Notes under the pieces: model-generated
Seen by the model: the letters and a program-made list of their open reading frames with translations, nothing else
What the model was told of the DNA's origin: nothing
The model's database searches: none
In this document: in pieces, positions 1 through 8,434 of the stretch
Position numbering within the stretch: position 1 is the stretch's first letter
Layout of the letters: each line of letters begins with the position of its first letter
DNA from: JAGOBP01 sp964550855
GTDB lineage: Bacteria > Chloroflexota > Anaerolineae > Fen-1058
DNA: 38,662 nt
NCBI GenBank assembly: GCA_964550855.1
Contig: CAZKBQ010000042.1
Coordinates: 1-38,662 of the forward strand
Reading direction: 5' to 3'
Translations under genes and position numbers: made by a program

Positions 1-161
1 TGTGGTACAACGGCGCGTGGGCGCAGTACAGCAACGCCGTGTGGACCAACTGGCCGTCGGCCTCCGGCAAGACCAACAACTATCTGCCGGTGACCTGGCG
101 CGGTTACTGGAACATGACCGCCATTCTGATGCTGTGTGATCTGAAGCCGGCCGCCCAATAA
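1..161 (+). CDS. ABC transporter solute-binding protein, C-terminal fragment (family 5-like)
   Basis: Only the last 52 codons are present, read from base 3 to the TAA at 159-161; the rest lies upstream of the window. The tail is rich in Trp, Tyr and Asn (for example WTNWPSASGKTN), as is common near the end of family 5 extracellular binding proteins for peptides or oligosaccharides. It sits directly before two permease and two ATPase genes of the Dpp/Opp type, so it is very probably the substrate-binding lipoprotein of that importer. The sugar enzymes downstream suggest an oligosaccharide ligand rather than peptide. That ligand is inferred from context, since the binding pocket is not in view. 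Confidence 0.7.
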   Translation, partial: WYNGAWAQYSNAVWTNWPSASGKTNNYLPVTWRGYWNMTAILMLCDLKPAAQ

Positions 162-172
162 GCGGCGTTGAG

Positions 173-215
173 ATCGCCGCCCCTTTGGCTGCACCGCAGT
201 CGAGGGGGCGGCGAT
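173..215 (+). other. Intercistronic hairpin between binding-protein and permease genes
   Basis: A perfect 11-base inverted repeat, ATCGCCGCCCC (173-183) and GGGGCGGCGAT (205-215), encloses a 21-base loop just after the binding-protein stop codon. No T-run follows, so it is not a classical terminator. Such hairpins often sit after the binding-protein gene of ABC operons, where they protect the upstream mRNA from 3'-exonucleases and keep the binding protein more abundant than the membrane parts. That role is inferred here. Confidence 0.6.
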
Positions 216-246
216 TGTCTGACCGGACGGTTGCGCGGGAGGCACA

Positions 247-1248
247 GTGGGACGCTACTTCAGACGCAAAATTGCCATCTATCTGCTCACCTTCTTCATT
301 GCCGTCAGCATCGATTGGCTGATCCCGCGCTTCATGCCCGGCAATCCGGTGGACATCATGCTGGCCCGCATGGGCACACGCGGCCCGGCTGCCGCCGAAG
401 CGATGCGCTCGTACTTCGTGCAGGCCTTCGGGCTGGACGTGCCGATCGGGCAGCAGTACCTGAACTTCTGGAACGCGCTGCTGCACGGCGATCTGGGCCG
501 CAGTGTGTATCTGTTTCCGCAGCCGGTGACCAAGGTCATCCTGGATGCGGTGCCCTACGACATCGCGCTGCTGGTGCCGTCCATTCTGCTGAGCTGGTAC
601 GCGGGCAACAAGTTTGGCGCGTTCGCAGCGCGCAACAAACGGCTCGATAATACCATCCTGCCCATCGGTTACATTCTCACCGCCACGCCATACATGTGGC
701 TGGCCATCCTGCTGGCATGGGTGTTTGGCATCGTCCTGCGGCTGCTGCCCATCTCCGGCGCGTACAGCTATGCCATCGCGCAGCCCGGCTTCAACTGGAC
801 GTTTATTTCCAGTTTCCTGCAGCACTGGATTCTGCCCTTTGCCTCGCTGTTTCTGGTGGGCTTTGGCGGCTGGGCCATCGGCATGCGCAATATGATCATC
901 TACGAACTGGAAGCGGACTACTCGCACTATCTGGAAGCGCTGGGCGCGCCCCGCAAGTTGATCCGCAAGTATGCGTATCGCAACGGCATCCTGCCGCAGA
1001 TTACCGGGCTGGCGCTGCAGCTGGGCGTCATCGTGGCCGGCGCATTGGCCACCGAGATCGTGTTCTCATACCCCGGCATCGGCTATTTGATTTTGCAGGC
1101 CATCAACAACCAGGACTATTTCCTGCTGCAAGGCTGCTTCCTGTTTATCATCATCGGCGTGCTCATCGCCAACTTCACGATCGATATTGCGTATGTGCTG
1201 GTCGATCCGCGGACGCGCACCGGCTTGCAGGGCGAGGGATCGCGATGA
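247..1248 (+). CDS. ABC transporter permease, DppB/OppB family
   Basis: This 333-residue integral membrane protein is one of the two channel subunits of a binding-protein-dependent importer. The start is GTG at 247, four bases after a GGGAGG ribosome site (237-242). The N-terminus (MGRYFRRKIAIYLLTFF) is the cytoplasmic segment and first helix usual for DppB proteins. About six membrane segments follow, and the cytoplasmic ATPase-contact loop lies around ADYSHYLEALGAPRKL, followed by the family pattern VFSYPGIGYLI and a C-terminal VDPRTR. The stop overlaps the next start (ATGA), showing translational coupling to the second permease. The nearby GH94, GH130 and GH1 genes suggest import of cello- or manno-oligosaccharides. 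The family is sure and the substrate is inferred. Confidence 0.93.
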   Translation: MGRYFRRKIAIYLLTFFIAVSIDWLIPRFMPGNPVDIMLARMGTRGPAAAEAMRSYFVQAFGLDVPIGQQYLNFWNALLHGDLGRSVYLFPQPVTKVILDAVPYDIALLVPSILLSWYAGNKFGAFAARNKRLDNTILPIGYILTATPYMWLAILLAWVFGIVLRLLPISGAYSYAIAQPGFNWTFISSFLQHWILPFASLFLVGFGGWAIGMRNMIIYELEADYSHYLEALGAPRKLIRKYAYRNGILPQITGLALQLGVIVAGALATEIVFSYPGIGYLILQAINNQDYFLLQGCFLFIIIGVLIANFTIDIAYVLVDPRTRTGLQGEGSR

Positions 1249-2099
1249 AGAAGAAGAAGAACGAACTGCTGTATTTTGCGCTGCGCAACGTCAAACTGCG
1301 GATCGGCCTGATCGTCATCCTGTTCTTTGTGGCGCTGACCCTCGTTGGCCCACTGTTCACCCATTTTCAACCGCTGGACTACGTAAATCCGCGCGGGCCG
1401 GAAGCGCCATCGGCTGAATACTGGCTGGGCACCACCACCTTCGGGCAGGATGTCTTTACGCAGGTGGTGTACGGCCTGCGCGCCACGTTCTTCGTGGGCC
1501 TGATCGGCGGCGGGCTGGGCACACTGATCGGGGTGGTGATTGGCTTTACGGCCGGCTATCGCGGCGGCGTGGTGGACGAAGTGTTGACGATGATCACCAA
1601 CATCGTGCTGGTGATCCCGGCGCTGGCCGTGCTGCTGATCATCGCCGCTTATCTCAAGGTGCGCGGCATATTTGTGGAAAGCATCTTCATCGCCTGTTTC
1701 GCCTGGCCGTGGGCGGCCCGCGCCATCCGCGCGCAGACCTTCTCGCTGCGCACGCGCGAATTCGTCGATCTGGCGAAGCTGACCGGCATGAAAGATCGCA
1801 AGATTATCTTCGCCGAGATCGCGCCCAACATGCTGTCGTATCTGGTACTGGTCTTCATCCTGCAGTTCGGCGGGGCCATTCTCACCGCCGCCGCGCTGGA
1901 CTTCATCGGCCTCGGCCCGACCGACGGCATCTCGCTGGGCCTGATGATGAACAATGCCGTGTTGTGGGGCGCGCTGCTGCTGGGCATGTGGTGGTGGTTC
2001 CTGCCGCCGGGCATCGCCATCACCGCCATCGTCGGCGCGCTGTACGTGATGAACGTGGGCCTTGACGAAGTCTTTAACCCCAAGCTTCGAGAGATGTAG
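1245..2099 (+). CDS. ABC transporter permease, DppC/OppC family
   Basis: This second channel subunit has 284 residues. I chose ATG 1245 because it overlaps the upstream stop as ATGA and begins a Lys-rich cytoplasmic N-terminus (MKKKKNELLYF) before the first membrane helix. The same frame is open upstream only as a shadow of the preceding gene. The family hallmark after helix 1 is present in modified form, LGTTTFGQDVFTQ, where LGTDxxGRDxxSR is more usual. The ATPase-contact loop is near EFVDLAKLTGMKDRKI, and LDFIGLGP is the conserved segment that follows. It ends two bases before the first ATPase gene. It is expected to form a heterodimer with the product of the gene at 247. Confidence 0.93.
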   Translation: MKKKKNELLYFALRNVKLRIGLIVILFFVALTLVGPLFTHFQPLDYVNPRGPEAPSAEYWLGTTTFGQDVFTQVVYGLRATFFVGLIGGGLGTLIGVVIGFTAGYRGGVVDEVLTMITNIVLVIPALAVLLIIAAYLKVRGIFVESIFIACFAWPWAARAIRAQTFSLRTREFVDLAKLTGMKDRKIIFAEIAPNMLSYLVLVFILQFGGAILTAAALDFIGLGPTDGISLGLMMNNAVLWGALLLGMWWWFLPPGIAITAIVGALYVMNVGLDEVFNPKLREM

Positions 2100-2101
2100 G
2101 C

Positions 2102-3070
2102 ATGAGCTTACAGGTTGATAACCTCAAAGTTTATTATCAGACATTGCGCGGCGACGTGAAGGCGCTGGACGGCGTGACCTTTGCCCTGGCCGACGGCGAG
2201 ATTATGGGGCTGGCCGGCGAATCGGGCTGCGGCAAGACCACGCTCGGTCACAGCCTGATCCGGCTGGCCGCGCCCATGCGCTACGTCGAAGGCCGCGTCA
2301 CGCTGGACGGCGTCGAACTGCCGGTGTGGGACACCGAGCGGATGAACGAGTTCCGCTTCAAACGAGTGTCGATCATCCCGCAATACGCCATGAACGCGCT
2401 GAACCCCACGCGCAAGATCGGACGCATGATCGCCGAACTGCTGGAGTCGCGCGGGGTCAGCTTCAAAGCGATCGAGCCGGAACTGAAACGGCGGCTCGAT
2501 CTGGTGAAACTCGCGCACAGTGTGTTGGACCTGTACCCGATCGAGCTGTCCGGCGGCATGAAGCAGCGCATGGTCATGGTTATCTCCACGCTGCTGGATC
2601 CGTCGCTCTTGATCGCCGACGAGATCACCTCGGCGCTGGATGTCTCATCGCAAAAGGCGGTGGCCGAGATGCTGGTGGAGTTCCGCCATCGCGGCTTTGT
2701 GAAAAGCATGATCGTGGTCACGCACGATATTTCCGTGTTGTATCAGATCGCCGATACGATCCTGATCATGTACGCCGGCCAGCTGGCCGAGAAGGCGCCG
2801 ACTGAGACCATCATCCGCGCGCCGCGCCACCCCTACACCCGATTGCTGATCTCATCCCTGCCGGAAGTCGGCGTCAAATACACCGACACGCGCCTGACCG
2901 GCATCCCCGGCAACCCGCCTTTACTGTTGACGCCGCCCACCGGCTGCCGCTTCCGCGAGCGCTGTCCGGTGGCCTTTGAGAAGTGCTGCGAAGAACCGCC
3001 CTTTGTCGAGATCGCGCCGGGGCATTCCATCGCTTGCTGGCAGGAGGTCGGCGCGCATGCTCAAGCTTGA
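2102..3070 (+). CDS. ABC transporter ATP-binding protein, DppD/OppD family
   Basis: This 322-residue ATPase powers the importer. Walker A is GESGCGKT (residues 39-46), the signature is LSGGMKQR (149-156), and Walker B ends in ADE (172-174) with the catalytic Glu intact; the switch His is in VVTHDIS. The C-terminal oligopeptide-transporter extension is present with its Cys-rich pattern GCRFRERCPVAFEKC, which marks the Dpp/Opp group rather than the CUT sugar group. The segment after Walker B reads DEITSALD where DEPTSALD is usual, and the partner ATPase also has Ile in place of Pro there. Its end overlaps the next gene by 14 bases. Confidence 0.93.
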   Translation: MSLQVDNLKVYYQTLRGDVKALDGVTFALADGEIMGLAGESGCGKTTLGHSLIRLAAPMRYVEGRVTLDGVELPVWDTERMNEFRFKRVSIIPQYAMNALNPTRKIGRMIAELLESRGVSFKAIEPELKRRLDLVKLAHSVLDLYPIELSGGMKQRMVMVISTLLDPSLLIADEITSALDVSSQKAVAEMLVEFRHRGFVKSMIVVTHDISVLYQIADTILIMYAGQLAEKAPTETIIRAPRHPYTRLLISSLPEVGVKYTDTRLTGIPGNPPLLLTPPTGCRFRERCPVAFEKCCEEPPFVEIAPGHSIACWQEVGAHAQA

Positions 3071-3998
3071 CAACGTCTCCAAAGTCTACAGGGTCGGCAC
3101 CTTCGGCGGCAAGGAACTGCGCGCCGTCAGCGAGGTCAGCTTCGAGGCGCAAGACGGCGAAGTGATCTCGTTGATCGGCGAAAGCGGCAGCGGCAAAAGC
3201 ACCATCGGCAAACTGATCCTGCGGCTGATCGCGCCGACGGGCGGGCGCATCCTCTTCAACGGCGTCGATGTGTCCGGTCTGCGCGGTCGGGCTTTGAAGG
3301 AATATTATCGCAGCGTGCAAGGCGTCTTTCAGGACCCGTTCAGTTCCTACAATCCCATCTTCAAAGCCGATCGGGTCCTTCACAACGTCCGGCAGGAATT
3401 CTTTCCGCGCGTGTCACCGGACGAGTGGCACGACAAAGTCTGTCGGTCGCTCGAGTCGGTCGGCTTAAACCCCGAGCACGTCTTGAACAAGTTTCCGCAC
3501 CAGTTGAGCGGCGGACAGCTGCAGCGTTTTCTCATCGCCCGCGCCCTGTTGCTGGACATTCGCTTTCTGGTGGCCGACGAGATCATCAGCATGCTCGACG
3601 CCAGCACCCGCATCGACGTGCTGAACCTGCTGGCCGACCTGAAAGCGCGCGGGCTGTCGATCCTGTTCATCACGCACGATCTGTCGCTGGCCAACTACAT
3701 CAGCGAGCGGGCCGTCATCCTCTATCGCGGCTGCGTGGCCGAAATGGGCGCCACCGGCAAAATCTTCGAGCAGCCGCAGCATCCCTACACGCAGATGCTG
3801 ATGGCGTCGGTGCCGCGGCTGGATCAAAAATGGTCGGCGGGCGAACCGGCGCCCAAGGTCGTACCGGCCAAACTCACGGCCGGCTGCGTCTACTTCGATC
3901 GCTGCCCGCTGCCCGCCAAGGATGCCGGCTGCGCCGCCACTCGTCCGCCGCTGATCGAAGTGTCGCCCGATCATTGGGTGGCGTGCAGCAAACTGTAA
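3057..3998 (+). CDS. ABC transporter ATP-binding protein, DppF/OppF family
   Basis: This second ATPase has 313 residues. The chosen start is ATG 3057, preceded by AGGAGG (3042-3047) inside the previous gene; a longer open frame upstream of it is a shadow. Walker A is GESGSGKS (41-48), the Q-loop is near VFQDPF, the signature is LSGGQLQR (150-157), Walker B ends in ADE (173-175), and the switch His is in FITHDLS. The C-terminal extension GCVYFDRCPLPAKDAGC carries the Cys pattern of the family. It pairs with the product of the gene at 2102 to make the ATPase heterodimer. Together with the binding protein and two permeases it completes a five-gene importer. Confidence 0.93.
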   Translation: MLKLDNVSKVYRVGTFGGKELRAVSEVSFEAQDGEVISLIGESGSGKSTIGKLILRLIAPTGGRILFNGVDVSGLRGRALKEYYRSVQGVFQDPFSSYNPIFKADRVLHNVRQEFFPRVSPDEWHDKVCRSLESVGLNPEHVLNKFPHQLSGGQLQRFLIARALLLDIRFLVADEIISMLDASTRIDVLNLLADLKARGLSILFITHDLSLANYISERAVILYRGCVAEMGATGKIFEQPQHPYTQMLMASVPRLDQKWSAGEPAPKVVPAKLTAGCVYFDRCPLPAKDAGCAATRPPLIEVSPDHWVACSKL

Positions 3999-4025
3999 TC
4001 GTCGAAGTCATACGAAAGGTTTTGC

Positions 4026-5009
4026 ATGTCGAGTGTCAAATTGATTGGTTCAGCACTGGATAATCTGCCGTGGGAAGAGCGCCCGGCCGGTTCCGCCGAA
4101 GTGATATGGCGCTCGGCGCGCAATCCCATCATCACGCGCGCGGCGGTGCCCGATGCCAACAGCATCTTCAACAGCGCGGTCGTGCCGTTTAACGGCGCCT
4201 TTGCAGGCGTTTTCCGCTGCGATAACACCGCCCGCGATATGCAGCTGCATGCCGGCTTCAGCGCCGACGGGCTGAGCTGGTCGATCGGGCCGCAGCGCAT
4301 CCGCTGGGTGTGCGACGACGAGGAGATCGGCCGCTTCGACTACGGCTACGATCCGCGCGTGTGCTGGCTGGAAGATCGCTACTACGTGACGTGGTGCAAC
4401 GGCTATCACGGCCCCACCATCGGTGTGGGTTACACGCACGATTTCAAAACGTTTCATCAACTGGAGAACGCCTTCCTGCCGTTCAATCGCAACGGCGTGC
4501 TGTTTCCGCGCCGTATTAACGGTCAGTACGCGATGTTCAGCCGCCCCAGCGACAACGGGCACACGCCCTTCGGCGACATCTTCTACAGCCAAAGCCCCGA
4601 TTTGATCCACTGGGGCCGTCACCGGCACGTCATGTCGCCGGTGGGCGGCTGGCAGGCCACCAAGATCGGCGCGGGGCCCACACCCATCGAAACGAGCGAG
4701 GGCTGGCTGTTGTTCTATCACGGCGTGCTGACCTCGTGCAACGGCTTCGTGTACAGCTTCGGCGCGGCGCTGCTCGATCTGGATCAGCCGTGGAAGGTGA
4801 GGTATCGCACCCGCCCTTATCTCCTTAACCCGCGCGAAAACTATGAATGTGTGGGCGACGTGCCCAACGTGGTCTTTCCGTGCGCGGCGCTGGTCGACGC
4901 GCCGACGGGCCGCATCGCCATCTACTACGGCGGCGCGGACACCGTGACCTGCCTGGCCTACACCCGCTTCGACGAGCTGCTGGCGTTCATCAAGGATCAG
5001 TCCCTCTAA
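4026..5009 (+). CDS. Glycoside hydrolase family 130 beta-mannoside phosphorylase
   Basis: This cytoplasmic protein of 327 residues has the five-bladed beta-propeller sequence pattern of GH130. These enzymes cleave beta-mannosidic bonds with inorganic phosphate to release mannose 1-phosphate. Motifs seen are NPIITR (about 33-38), YDPRV with the proposed catalytic Asp 109, KIGAGPTPIETSEGW, YHGV and GDVPNVVFPCAAL. From memory the order and wording closely resemble the Thermotoga TM1225 type, for which beta-1,4-manno-oligosaccharides are the suggested substrate. It lies 27 bases after the transporter ATPase and 49 bases before a cellobiose phosphorylase, which fits phosphorolysis of imported gluco- or galactomannan fragments. 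The exact linkage specificity cannot be read from sequence alone. Confidence 0.88.
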   Translation: MSSVKLIGSALDNLPWEERPAGSAEVIWRSARNPIITRAAVPDANSIFNSAVVPFNGAFAGVFRCDNTARDMQLHAGFSADGLSWSIGPQRIRWVCDDEEIGRFDYGYDPRVCWLEDRYYVTWCNGYHGPTIGVGYTHDFKTFHQLENAFLPFNRNGVLFPRRINGQYAMFSRPSDNGHTPFGDIFYSQSPDLIHWGRHRHVMSPVGGWQATKIGAGPTPIETSEGWLLFYHGVLTSCNGFVYSFGAALLDLDQPWKVRYRTRPYLLNPRENYECVGDVPNVVFPCAALVDAPTGRIAIYYGGADTVTCLAYTRFDELLAFIKDQSL

Positions 5010-5058
5010 GCCGCTCTTCGACGCCGCGTTTTGAAGCCTTGATCATCAGGGGATTATC

Positions 5059-7515
5059 ATGCGTTACGGTTACTTTGACGACGCGCGCCGCGAATACGTC
5101 ATCACGCGGCCGGACACCCCGCTGCCGTGGATCAACTACCTGGGCAGCGAAGACTACTTCGGCCTGATCTCCAACACCGCCGGCGGCTACTCGTTTTATC
5201 GCGATGCGCGGCTGCGCCGCCTCACGCGCTATCGCTACAACAACGCGCCGCTGGACCTGGGCGGGCGCTACCTGTACCTGCGCGACGACGCTTCGGGCGA
5301 CTACTGGTCGCCGTCGTGGCAGCCCACCCGCCGCGAACTGGCCGATTACACCTGCCGCCACGGCCTGGGCTACTCGATTATCAGTTCTACTTATCACGGC
5401 GTGGAGGCGCGCACCACCTACTTTGTGCCGCCGGGCGCCAACCTGGAAATCTGGCGATTGGAGATCGCCAATCGGCGCGAGACGGCCGCCTCGCTCTCAA
5501 TCTTTTCGGCCGTCGAATTCTGTCTGTGGGACGCGCAGGACGACGCCACGAATTTTCAGCGCAATTATTCGATCGGGCAGGTCGAGGTCGAAGACGGCGT
5601 GATTTATCACAAGACCGAATATCGCGAGCGGCGCGATCACTTCGCCTACTTTGCGTGCTCGGCCAACCCGATCGGCTTCGACACCCAGCGCGAAGCGTTT
5701 CTGGGGCCGTATCGCGGCTGGGAGCAACCGCTGGTCGTCGAGCGCGGCCAGAGCGCCGACTCGCTCGCGCACGGCTGGCAGCCCATCGGCTCGCACCACG
5801 TCCAGATCGATCTGCCGCCCGGCGAGACCCGCACCGTGATCTTCCTGCTGGGCTATCACGAAAACCCGCGCGATCAAAAATTCGATCCGCCGGATTCGCA
5901 GATCATCAACAAACGCACAGTCAAACCCGTCATCGACTATTATCTCGATCCGGCGCACGCCGCCGAAGCCTTCGAGGCGCTGCGCGCCTACTGGCGCCGG
6001 CTGCTGGACGTGCTCTGCGTTGAGACGCCCGACCCGCACACCAATCGCATGGTCAACATCTGGAACGCCTACCAGTGCATGATCACCTTCAACCTGTCGC
6101 GCTCCGCTTCGTACTTCGAGAGCGGCATCGGGCGCGGGCTGGGCTTCCGCGATTCCAACCAGGACCTGCTGGGCTTCGTGCACCTGGCCCCGGCGCGCGC
6201 CCGGCAGCGCCTGCTCGATCTGGCGGCGACGCAGCTGCCCACCGGCGGCGCCTATCATCAGTATCAACCCTTAACCAAACGCGGCAACAACGACATCGGC
6301 GGCAACTTCAACGACGATCCGCTGTGGCTCATCGTGGCGACCGCCGCTTACCTGAAGGAGACCGGCGACTGGTCGATCCTGGACGAAGCCGCGCCCTACG
6401 ACAATCGGCCCGAACTGGCCGCGCCGCTGTACGATCATTTGCAGCGCAGTCTGCGCTACACGCTCGAGCGGCTTGGCCCGCATGGTCTGCCGTTGATCGG
6501 CCGCGCCGATTGGAACGATTGCCTCAACCTCAATTGCTTCTCTGAAGAGCCGGGCGAATCGTTCCAGACCACCACCAACCGCGAAGGCGCGGTGGCCGAG
6601 TCGGTCTTCATCGCCGGGCTGTTCGTGCTGGCCGCGCACGAGCTGGCCGACATCGCCGATCACTTGCGCCTGTCGGACGAAGCCGCTCGCTATCGCGCCG
6701 AAGCCGATCGGCTGCAGGCGGCCGTAGACGCGCACGGCTGGGACGGCGAGTGGTTCCTGCGCGCCTACGACGCCTTCGGGCGCAAGATCGGATCGAAGGA
6801 GTGCGACGAAGGCCGCATCTTCATCGAATCGAACGGGCTGTGCATCATGGCCGGCCTCGGCCTGGAGGACGGTCGGGCGGAGAAGGCTCTGGCAGGTGTC
6901 CAACAACATCTGGCCACGCCGCACGGCCTCGTGCTGCAGCAGCCCGCCTATTCGCGCTACTACGTCGAACTCGGCGAAATCTCATCGTACCCGCCGGGCT
7001 ACAAGGAAAACGCCGGCATCTTCTGCCACACCAATCCGTGGATCATGATCGCGGAAGCGCGGCTGAAGCGCGGCGATCGGGCGCACGATTACTACTCGCG
7101 CCTCAATCCCTCGCGCCGCGAAGCGATCAGCGACGTGCACCGCTGCGAACCCTACGTCTATGCCCAGATGATCGCGGGCAAAGACGCGCCCACGCACGGC
7201 GAGGCCAAGAACAGCTGGCTCACCGGCACGGCAGCGTGGAACTATGTGGCGATTACGCAGTGGATCCTGGGCATTCGGCCGGCGCTCGACGGGCTGCAGA
7301 TCGATCCCGTGATTCCCGCCGATTGGCCGGGTTTCACCGCCACGCGACGCTTTCGCGGGGCGACGTATCACATTGAGGTGCGGAATCCCGATCGGGTTGG
7401 CGCGGGTGTCCGCTCAATGTGGATCGACAATCGCTCCGTGCCCGGCAACCTCGCGCCGATCTTCGACGACGGTCGCGAACATCACCTCATTATCACGCTG
7501 GGCGGCGCGGCGTGA
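5059..7515 (+). CDS. Cellobiose phosphorylase, glycoside hydrolase family 94
   Basis: This 818-residue cytoplasmic enzyme should convert cellobiose and phosphate to alpha-glucose 1-phosphate and glucose, saving one ATP compared with hydrolysis. The N-terminus YGYFDDARREYVITRP and the run PWINYLG...YFGLISNTAGGY match cellobiose phosphorylases closely, rather than chitobiose or laminaribiose enzymes. The N-terminal beta-sandwich spans roughly residues 1-300 and the (alpha/alpha)6 barrel the rest. The catalytic acid is Asp 487 in GRADWNDCLNLNCFS, and the phosphate-site His/Thr region is near NAGIFCHTNPWI. The length matches the family (about 810-825). The start ATG 5059 has AGGGGA just upstream. 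It is followed after 24 bases by a mutarotase-like gene, which could help interconvert sugar anomers. Confidence 0.95.
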   Translation: MRYGYFDDARREYVITRPDTPLPWINYLGSEDYFGLISNTAGGYSFYRDARLRRLTRYRYNNAPLDLGGRYLYLRDDASGDYWSPSWQPTRRELADYTCRHGLGYSIISSTYHGVEARTTYFVPPGANLEIWRLEIANRRETAASLSIFSAVEFCLWDAQDDATNFQRNYSIGQVEVEDGVIYHKTEYRERRDHFAYFACSANPIGFDTQREAFLGPYRGWEQPLVVERGQSADSLAHGWQPIGSHHVQIDLPPGETRTVIFLLGYHENPRDQKFDPPDSQIINKRTVKPVIDYYLDPAHAAEAFEALRAYWRRLLDVLCVETPDPHTNRMVNIWNAYQCMITFNLSRSASYFESGIGRGLGFRDSNQDLLGFVHLAPARARQRLLDLAATQLPTGGAYHQYQPLTKRGNNDIGGNFNDDPLWLIVATAAYLKETGDWSILDEAAPYDNRPELAAPLYDHLQRSLRYTLERLGPHGLPLIGRADWNDCLNLNCFSEEPGESFQTTTNREGAVAESVFIAGLFVLAAHELADIADHLRLSDEAARYRAEADRLQAAVDAHGWDGEWFLRAYDAFGRKIGSKECDEGRIFIESNGLCIMAGLGLEDGRAEKALAGVQQHLATPHGLVLQQPAYSRYYVELGEISSYPPGYKENAGIFCHTNPWIMIAEARLKRGDRAHDYYSRLNPSRREAISDVHRCEPYVYAQMIAGKDAPTHGEAKNSWLTGTAAWNYVAITQWILGIRPALDGLQIDPVIPADWPGFTATRRFRGATYHIEVRNPDRVGAGVRSMWIDNRSVPGNLAPIFDDGREHHLIITLGGAA

Positions 7516-7539
7516 TCACATCCGACGTTTGTTTCGATC

Positions 7540-8421
7540 ATGACTGCTGATTTTTTCGGCCTGCCGGTTCACTCGATCGGCAATCGCGCCCTCACGGTCG
7601 ATTGTCTGGCGCGGGGCGGGCCGCGCCTTGTGCGGCTGCGCCCGGCCGGCGGCAGCGACAATCTGCTGGCCGAGGTCCCCGACCTGCACTGGCCCACGCC
7701 CTATGGCGCCTATCACTTGCGCGGTGGACATCGCCTGTGGCACGCGCCCGAAGCGCCGCTGCCGTCGGATGTGCCCGACGATGATGACGTGACCATCGAA
7801 GTGACGACGACCACGCTCACGCTGCGCGCGGTGGAACAACCGACCGGGCTGGAGAAAACGATCGCGGTGGCGTTGTGCGGCGACGAGCCGCGCCTGAGTG
7901 TGCGACATACGCTGCGCAATCTGGGCACGAAGCCGCTGGATGTGGCGCCATGGGCCATTACCATGCTGCCGCTGGGCGGCCGGGCCATTATGGCGCAGCA
8001 CCGCGCCGTGGCCGATCAACGCCTGCCCGATCGGCATGTGGTCGCCTGGCCGTACACGCGCTGGCGGGATGCGCGTCTGCACGTTGACGATGACTTCATC
8101 ATCGTCGACGCGCAGGCGTCAGCGGCCGCCTTGAAGATCGGTTGTTTCAGCGCCGGGTGGATAGGGTACGTGCGCGGCGGCTTCGGTTTGATCAAGCGTT
8201 TTGACCCGCAGCCCGACCGGCCGCATCCCGACCGCAACTGCAACGCCGAGGTGTACTGCAATCATCGCTTCATCGAACTCGAATCGCTGGGGGCGGCCGT
8301 TTGCCTCGCGCCCGGCGCGGCGACCGAGCACGTGGAGCAGTGGGCGATCATCGCCGGCCTCGAACAGCCGTCTTCGTCTGATCAGCTGATCGATCTGGTA
8401 AAATCGCGGCATCTTATCTAA
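7540..8421 (+). CDS. Aldose-epimerase-like / DUF4380-type beta-sandwich protein
   Basis: This 293-residue protein has the beta-rich pattern of the galactose-mutarotase superfamily and resembles DUF4380 members, with RGGHRLWHAPE near residue 62 as the best conserved stretch and a late GFGLIKRF...YCNHRFIELESLG block. No signal peptide is seen. It lies inside the sugar operon, 24 bases after cellobiose phosphorylase and 13 bases before beta-glucosidase. A role in sugar anomer handling or as a carbohydrate-binding accessory is plausible from position, but no catalytic His/Glu pair of a true aldose 1-epimerase could be assigned. The family assignment is from memory and the function is open. Confidence 0.7.
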   Translation: MTADFFGLPVHSIGNRALTVDCLARGGPRLVRLRPAGGSDNLLAEVPDLHWPTPYGAYHLRGGHRLWHAPEAPLPSDVPDDDDVTIEVTTTTLTLRAVEQPTGLEKTIAVALCGDEPRLSVRHTLRNLGTKPLDVAPWAITMLPLGGRAIMAQHRAVADQRLPDRHVVAWPYTRWRDARLHVDDDFIIVDAQASAAALKIGCFSAGWIGYVRGGFGLIKRFDPQPDRPHPDRNCNAEVYCNHRFIELESLGAAVCLAPGAATEHVEQWAIIAGLEQPSSSDQLIDLVKSRHLI

Positions 8422-8434
8422 GCGGAGCAATCAC